64,000 nt of DNA from Chaetoderma sp. LZ-2023a. Its lineage: Eukaryota > Mollusca > Caudofoveata > Chaetodermatida > Chaetodermatidae. Below are positions 59,266 to 64,000 of the stretch, piece after piece (the first letter of the stretch is position 1; each line of letters opens with the position of its first letter). Position numbers and translations under genes: made by a program. The notes beneath the pieces were generated by a model, which was given only the letters and a program-made list of their open reading frames with translations, did no database searches and was not told the origin of the DNA. Location of the stretch: assembly GCA_034401795.1 (NCBI GenBank), contig CM067369.1, positions 139,450,496 to 139,514,495 on the forward strand. Direction: 5' to 3'.

Positions 59266-62200
59266 CAGTAGAAATCGGCATGGACCCGGACATTTTAGTT
59301 AACAGTCCAATTTTTGTTTTAATTACATCAGCATGGTCTAAAATTGCTGCCAGAAAAATTCTAAAAAATTCGCACTTGGGGAAATATGTTTTTAGGGCAA
59401 ATTGAAAATGGCCGCCAAAACGCGGGTTAAAATTCAGGGAATTTGTCATTTAGATAGACCTGCCAATTCTCGGCAGGCTTACCAAAGAAAATCACTTTAA
59501 ACTAACGATAAACTGTGTGATAAATACAAACTAAGCAACTTTTATGTGTAAATCTTTCAAAAACCTCTCAATGAACTTAGGAAATACAATGAAACCATAC
59601 ATAACGGATGATTCATACTTCATCATGGTTTGAGCTCTTTTGGCAGTGACCTTCGCATTTACAGTGAATGGTGCAGGCAATGCCTTTCTTGGAGCAGCTA
59701 CATGATACACATAAACGTGTTCTGCTAATACACTGACATCGTATATCTATAAGTAGCGCCGGTGGTGCTGGCGCCTTGTCGGTGATGAGTGAGGACACTG
59801 CTCCATCTTCTACCCTATATCCATATTCTTCCTTCTTCAATACAGTTTTTATGTGGCGCCATGTACTGACTTGGTAATGTAGACGAAGGCTGTGTAAATA
59901 TGTTGCTCTACAGGTGGGTGGCATGCGCTCAACCGGTACATGCTTAGAAGAAATGGCATTCAGGTATCTGAGATTGTCTAACCCCTGACTTTTCGACCCT
60001 CCACTGTACAAAGCTTTAACGAATTGTTCTCCAATTACATGTACATCTTCCTTTGATGCGGAGATGTCACCAAATATAACTACATCCTCCAGCAACTTCG
60101 GTGAAGATTGAAGCTTTTTAAGTTGCTTTACCTTGCCATGCCATACAAAGCTGATGTAGTATCACAACCAGACATACTGTGGGCAAATGGCAGACACATG
60201 CACAGCTCTCTACCTAAAATATATTTAGCCACTGTAACGCATATCCTTTGTTGCCTAGTTTGTAGGAAGATATTTGAAGACGTGCTTGCATGATAGAGTA
60301 GCAGAATCAAAATATCCGTATCATCGGCAACAACTATCGTGGGTCGCTCTGGTTGTGACAGGTATAATGCCTTTCTTACGATCACAACATCAGCATCACC
60401 TTCATCTCCAGCATGCTCTACCTCAACACCTGCATTTGTTAAATGTTCTGCCAACAAATTTATGGTGATCTGCTTATTGTGTGTGTTTGACAAAAATCCA
60501 GCCTTGTTTCCTGGAACAAGTGTGTTGTTTTGAACCGCCACATCAGGGAAATCTGGTTGATTAACTCGCCGCCTCTTCTGTTCTTGGTTCTTTGTTGTTG
60601 GTGCATTATAGCTATCAAAGATTACGCATATTGGCACTCCAACCACACTACAATGTATAACCTCAGACACAAATGAGCTACATACAGTTTCCATCGTCCC
60701 GACCTTTGGCCAACCTATCCGATGTAAAAGTGCGCAACCATCAAAATCTCTTGCTGCTGACTCTGGGATCAGTTGCTGTACAATCGCAGTGTCCATGTCA
60801 ACTATGTACTTTGCCAGTTGTGACTTTTGGGATTTCCTCATAGTAGCATCATCGTGGAAAAGGGCTGGACATACTGTGGCAAGTTCATATTCAAATATAC
60901 TTTTATCGAGGGTCGGAAACATAGGCGCTAGGCATTAAGCGATGGTAGAGTTCTTGAGAAGACATATGAACGTCTTCGCTTCCCACTTTGACCACTTTTC
61001 GCATGACAGCAAAAGTCACAGCTTGGTCTGTTCTCTTTAGGATAATATCACCAAATCTTCTTTTATTTAACTTCTCGTGAATTTTCTGGGCAATGTTAAT
61101 TGCATCATTAACAGTAACACGATGATCTGCAATTAAGCATGTAGCAATGTTTCTCAACTGATGCTCATTAACCGTGAAAGGATTGTGTTCCATAAGAAAC
61201 AATTTAAGATTCCTCACGTCTTCTAGATCGCGTTTCATGTTTGCTGGGTGAATTGCCCTATGCTGTTCTGACCATGTTTCCGTGAATGTGTCAGTCAACA
61301 ATCGCAGAGCATGTCTGTACTGTGCTATGATATTTGCTGTGAGGAACCATTTTGTTCTAGCAGAATCCTTGTGTGTTATGTTGATCAATCCTCCTTGAGT
61401 TTTTCCAGCTCTCATAAGGCACTGCTCAATGGTCACATCCGACCATGTACCACTCCAATACACTTTTTCATTTCTACGGACAGTAAAGTATCCTTCGTGC
61501 ATGGGTCATTCAAGGCAGGGGCATAGTTCAAGAGAATCTTGTAGATAAAGGCGACAAAATTTCGTGCAATAGTTATGCCCAGTGGCAGAAAAGAATGGCA
61601 ACATTAGCTGTGTAGCTTTCAGATGGAGTCGCCAGTCACCAGTACGTTCAGCTCTGATGAACAACCTTACAATTGCTACAAGTCCATGAATAAAGACCAT
61701 AATTTGCCTGTTCTGGACTTTTCTATATTCTTCCTCAAATCACAAACCTGCTTACATAGATTTTGCAAATGTTCATTTGTTACAAACATCATCTGGTGAG
61801 ATACTATGTGACATGAGTTCGTTACATAGATTGTGTAGTTGTGACCACATGTCATCTGTTGCCATATGGTTTTGAGTTTCATGTGTTGTAGTAATTTCGT
61901 CTTCAGTTGGCTGTTCATTTGATGAGCTATAACTATCATCATCAACGTCGCTGTCTTCATCTTGCAACTCGGAGAGAACAGATTCATCATATGTGTTACA
62001 TGAGATTTTGTCAGCTGTACCGTCGTTATAAAATCCATCATCTTGTGGTTCCATTAACAGACGATGCAATGCAGCATCTGTCACGAGACATGCCCTCAGT
62101 GTCTTTGTGTAGGCTTTTCCCTCCATCATTTTGGGGAGAGAGTTCCTAGCGTAGACAGTTGCCCACAAATCATCTAGCCCACTCCCCTCCATGATCTTAC

Positions 62201-64000
62201 AGCCAGCGCCAAGAAAAGACATTAGTTTGTGGAAACCACCCATATGTACATATTCGCAAACTGGATGGAGTTGTCTTGCTTAATTTTGTAGCTTTTCAAG
62301 TACAACGGTTGGTCAAATGTTATGGTTGCACAACACATCCCTGCGTTTCTGGCTTGTGACTGCACAAACATCATAGTACTATAAATAGCTTCATTTGTTC
62401 CTGGATTCAAAGGAACCATGGGGTTGTAAACTATTGCAGTACAGTGGAAATTGTTAACTGTATTTACTTCAGGCATAAAGCCCTGCCAGGTTGGTGGTTG
62501 AGCTGTGAGAATGCTAGAGTACAGCCGCAGTGTGTCTAATCTGCTATACGTATCAATAGATAAGCTGATAGGCTTAACTTCTTTGATCGTCACATCCGAC
62601 ATTAGTGATTTAGTTGGACATTGGTATGGTAGAATAAAAGCACCAAAATCCCCGGCTTGTTTGATTTCATCAGCAGTTACATTTCTACGAGATATTGCTT
62701 TTACAGTATCTGCTCTGCATTCAGTCACTGTTTGACATGCAATAATTCCCATCACATGAGTTGTATCATGACCAGAAATGGTATCCTCGTTGTAATCAAA
62801 GTTGTCAGCTACCCATTGGCAGAACCCGCCCCCTTTCCTCTTCTCTATGAGTCCAGGACAGAGTTCTTCAACAGATGCGCTTCCGACTGCAGCTCTCTGG
62901 AAAGCAATGACTTGGTCATAGGATGCGCTTAGTCCGAGCGACGAAAGTACATCAATGATCACGCTGGACCTGGTAGATTGGTGGATAAACAAGCCAATGG
63001 ATAACAGTAGTGGTGATATAAACGACTGCGTCCCAGCTGCTTGCATAATAACATGACATACACACACCAGATTCAGTTTCTTTTTTAGCTTAGCGGAATC
63101 GCTGTGAGGTTCAGGATATATACATGAAATTAGTTCCTTTATGGTATCTGGTACCTCACGCTCAAGCTTTTCCAAGTCTAAGCTCGACTATGCTGTGTTT
63201 ATCTTTTCCGATAAATTCTATGCTGCTGATGGGAGAATGTCGTTCAGGGTGACGCTGAGCAGCATCAAAATCAAGTTCATTAGTGAAAATTAAGCAATAT
63301 GTATGATAATCATATGGGGTACATTCTGATCGCAGTGTAGGCGTGGATGCTCGTAATTTTTCATTGTCTCCGTCTATAGTATTTTGGGCCTTTGCGATAA
63401 TGCTGGATAATGTGTAGTGCTTATATCATTTATTGTGTACATAGTATTCATTCGACAAAGATAATTTGAAACGAATATCATGTCCACGCCCTTCTGACGC
63501 GTCAGTCACTGTTGAAGGTCCTCTAAGACCAACTTTTCTACACCTGCAATCATTATAATCATTACAAACGACATAAATCTCTTCATGCCACGTGCCAGCC
63601 ATAGTTCATTCCTTTTGAAAACTGATTGAATAAGTATTTAGATTCGATAGATCGAATTATAAATCAAAAGTGCTTTTCACTTTTCTTTGATTACCAGTTT
63701 CTAAATATACCCCGGTCTATATATTATTGTAAAAATAAACGTACTAATATCAGGAATATTTATGTTAATCATCTTTTAGCTTCGCGCAGTAACTAGTTTA
63801 AATACGTCTGATTGCCTGACCGTCAAAAATTTGAAGAAACATTTTAAATCGCTGCATATAGCGCTATTCTTAGGCATTCGTTTTGCCAGAAAAACAGAGG
63901 TTGCTACTATATAGATGTTTAACGCTAAAAATCCATTTTGTTTTATTATACATGACATTATTTTAAGTAGAGAGTGTGTAAAATACGGCAATACAGCATG
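59266..64000 (-). mobile_element. DNA transposon copy B (Academ-like), continues past the window
   Basis: The left end CAGTAGAAATCGGCATGGAC leads into CCCGGACATTTTAGTTAACA and ATTCGCACTTGGGGAAATAT, collinear with the left end of copy A. TAGTC precedes it, as at copy A's inverted right end. The insertion splits a reverse-transcriptase fragment. Sequence near 63,703-63,770 (TATACCCCGGTCTATATATT) matches copy A at 54,235-54,300, about 525 bp before A's right end, so B's right end should lie roughly 230 bp beyond the window. 63,430-63,700 and 63,780-64,000 hold no coding I can support. Confidence 0.8.
59613..63425 (-). pseudogene. Copy B: transposase-like, FEN/XPG-like nuclease and CXC multidomain protein
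   Basis: From the right: 63,425-63,162 reads LSSIIAKAQNTIDGDNEKLR, YDYHTYCLIFTNELDFDAAQ and SIVELRLGKA. After a frameshift come VPDTIKELISCIYPE, FISPLLLSIGLFIHQSTRSS, LSSLGLSASYDQVIAFQRAA, CQWVADNFDYNEDTISGHDT and TTHVMGIIACQT. After a frameshift at 62,243 follow GGFHKLMSFLGAGCKIMEGS, GLDDLWATVYARNSLPKMME and an acidic stretch. After two more shifts (near 61,790 and 61,685): VRLFIRAERTGDWRLHLKAT and IEQCLMRAGKTQGGLINITH. The nuclease-like region (60,922-60,128) has FDGCALLHR, CVIFDSYNAPTTKNQEQKRR, GDEGDADVVIVRKAL, IVVADDTDILILLLYHA and MSGCDTTSALYGM. The end carries ADIRCQC-type Cys clusters (RCQCISRTRLCVSCSCSKKG). Stops or shifts also lie at 61,503, about 60,925 and about 60,130. Related proteins are common in invertebrate genomes. 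The set fits Academ transposases as I recall them. Confidence 0.7.

Overview
This is a eukaryotic genomic window from an animal that is very rich in repeats. Several things point that way: exon/intron structure with matching splice phases in a transposase gene, AATAAA signals, long di- to tetranucleotide microsatellites, tRNA-derived SINEs, and a mixture of transposon classes (Harbinger, hAT, Academ-like, Penelope-like, Tx1/L1-like LINE, other LINE). The mixture and several dispersed repeats resemble what is seen in marine lophotrochozoans, and a mollusc is my best guess, but that is inference. I see no intact host gene, no rRNA and no bona fide tRNA. Almost every recognisable coding stretch belongs to a mobile element and most are broken.

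Layout. 1-722: an unrecognised, decayed coding region. 2.4-7.2 kb: a roughly 0.5-kb imperfect tandem repeat, split by a 1.19-kb insertion flanked by the 5-bp repeat AGGCA. The insertion carries leader-like minisatellite units and two tightly spaced small ORFs, the first SAP-like. 7.5-12 kb: a PIF/Harbinger element with a spliced but decayed DDE transposase on + and a MADF-type DNA-binding partner on -. A 195-bp SINE-like insertion with a 12-bp target duplication lies in the transposase, and a tRNA-SINE unit lies beside the MADF exon. 12.7-13.7 kb: a palindromic satellite and a (TA)n tract. 13.8-18.1 kb, 21.6-22.1 kb, 25.3-27.4 kb, 34.9-36.6 kb and 40.4-41.7 kb: pieces of one composite dispersed repeat whose hallmark is a palindrome of about 80-100 bp. 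18.1-21.3 kb: unexplained sequence with a promoter-like block.

27.8-34.6 kb holds a near full-length Tx1/L1-type LINE sitting between two (TAG)n arrays. 37.5-40.1 kb is a satellite of about 150 bp and 42.0-42.8 kb an AT-rich palindromic satellite. 45.0-46.7 kb is a Penelope-like element (reverse transcriptase plus GIY-YIG) on -. 47.6-48.4 kb has head-to-tail copies of a 343-bp SINE-containing unit.

The most interesting system is a pair of related DNA elements at 51.6-54.8 kb (copy A, inverted ends visible) and 59.3 kb to the right edge (copy B). Each encodes, on the - strand, a transposase-like region, a FEN/XPG (PIN-like) nuclease-like region and a cysteine-rich CXC module. The architecture fits what is reported for the Academ superfamily. 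Copy A is an internally deleted derivative. Copy B is longer, interrupts a LINE reverse-transcriptase fragment, and runs out of the window.
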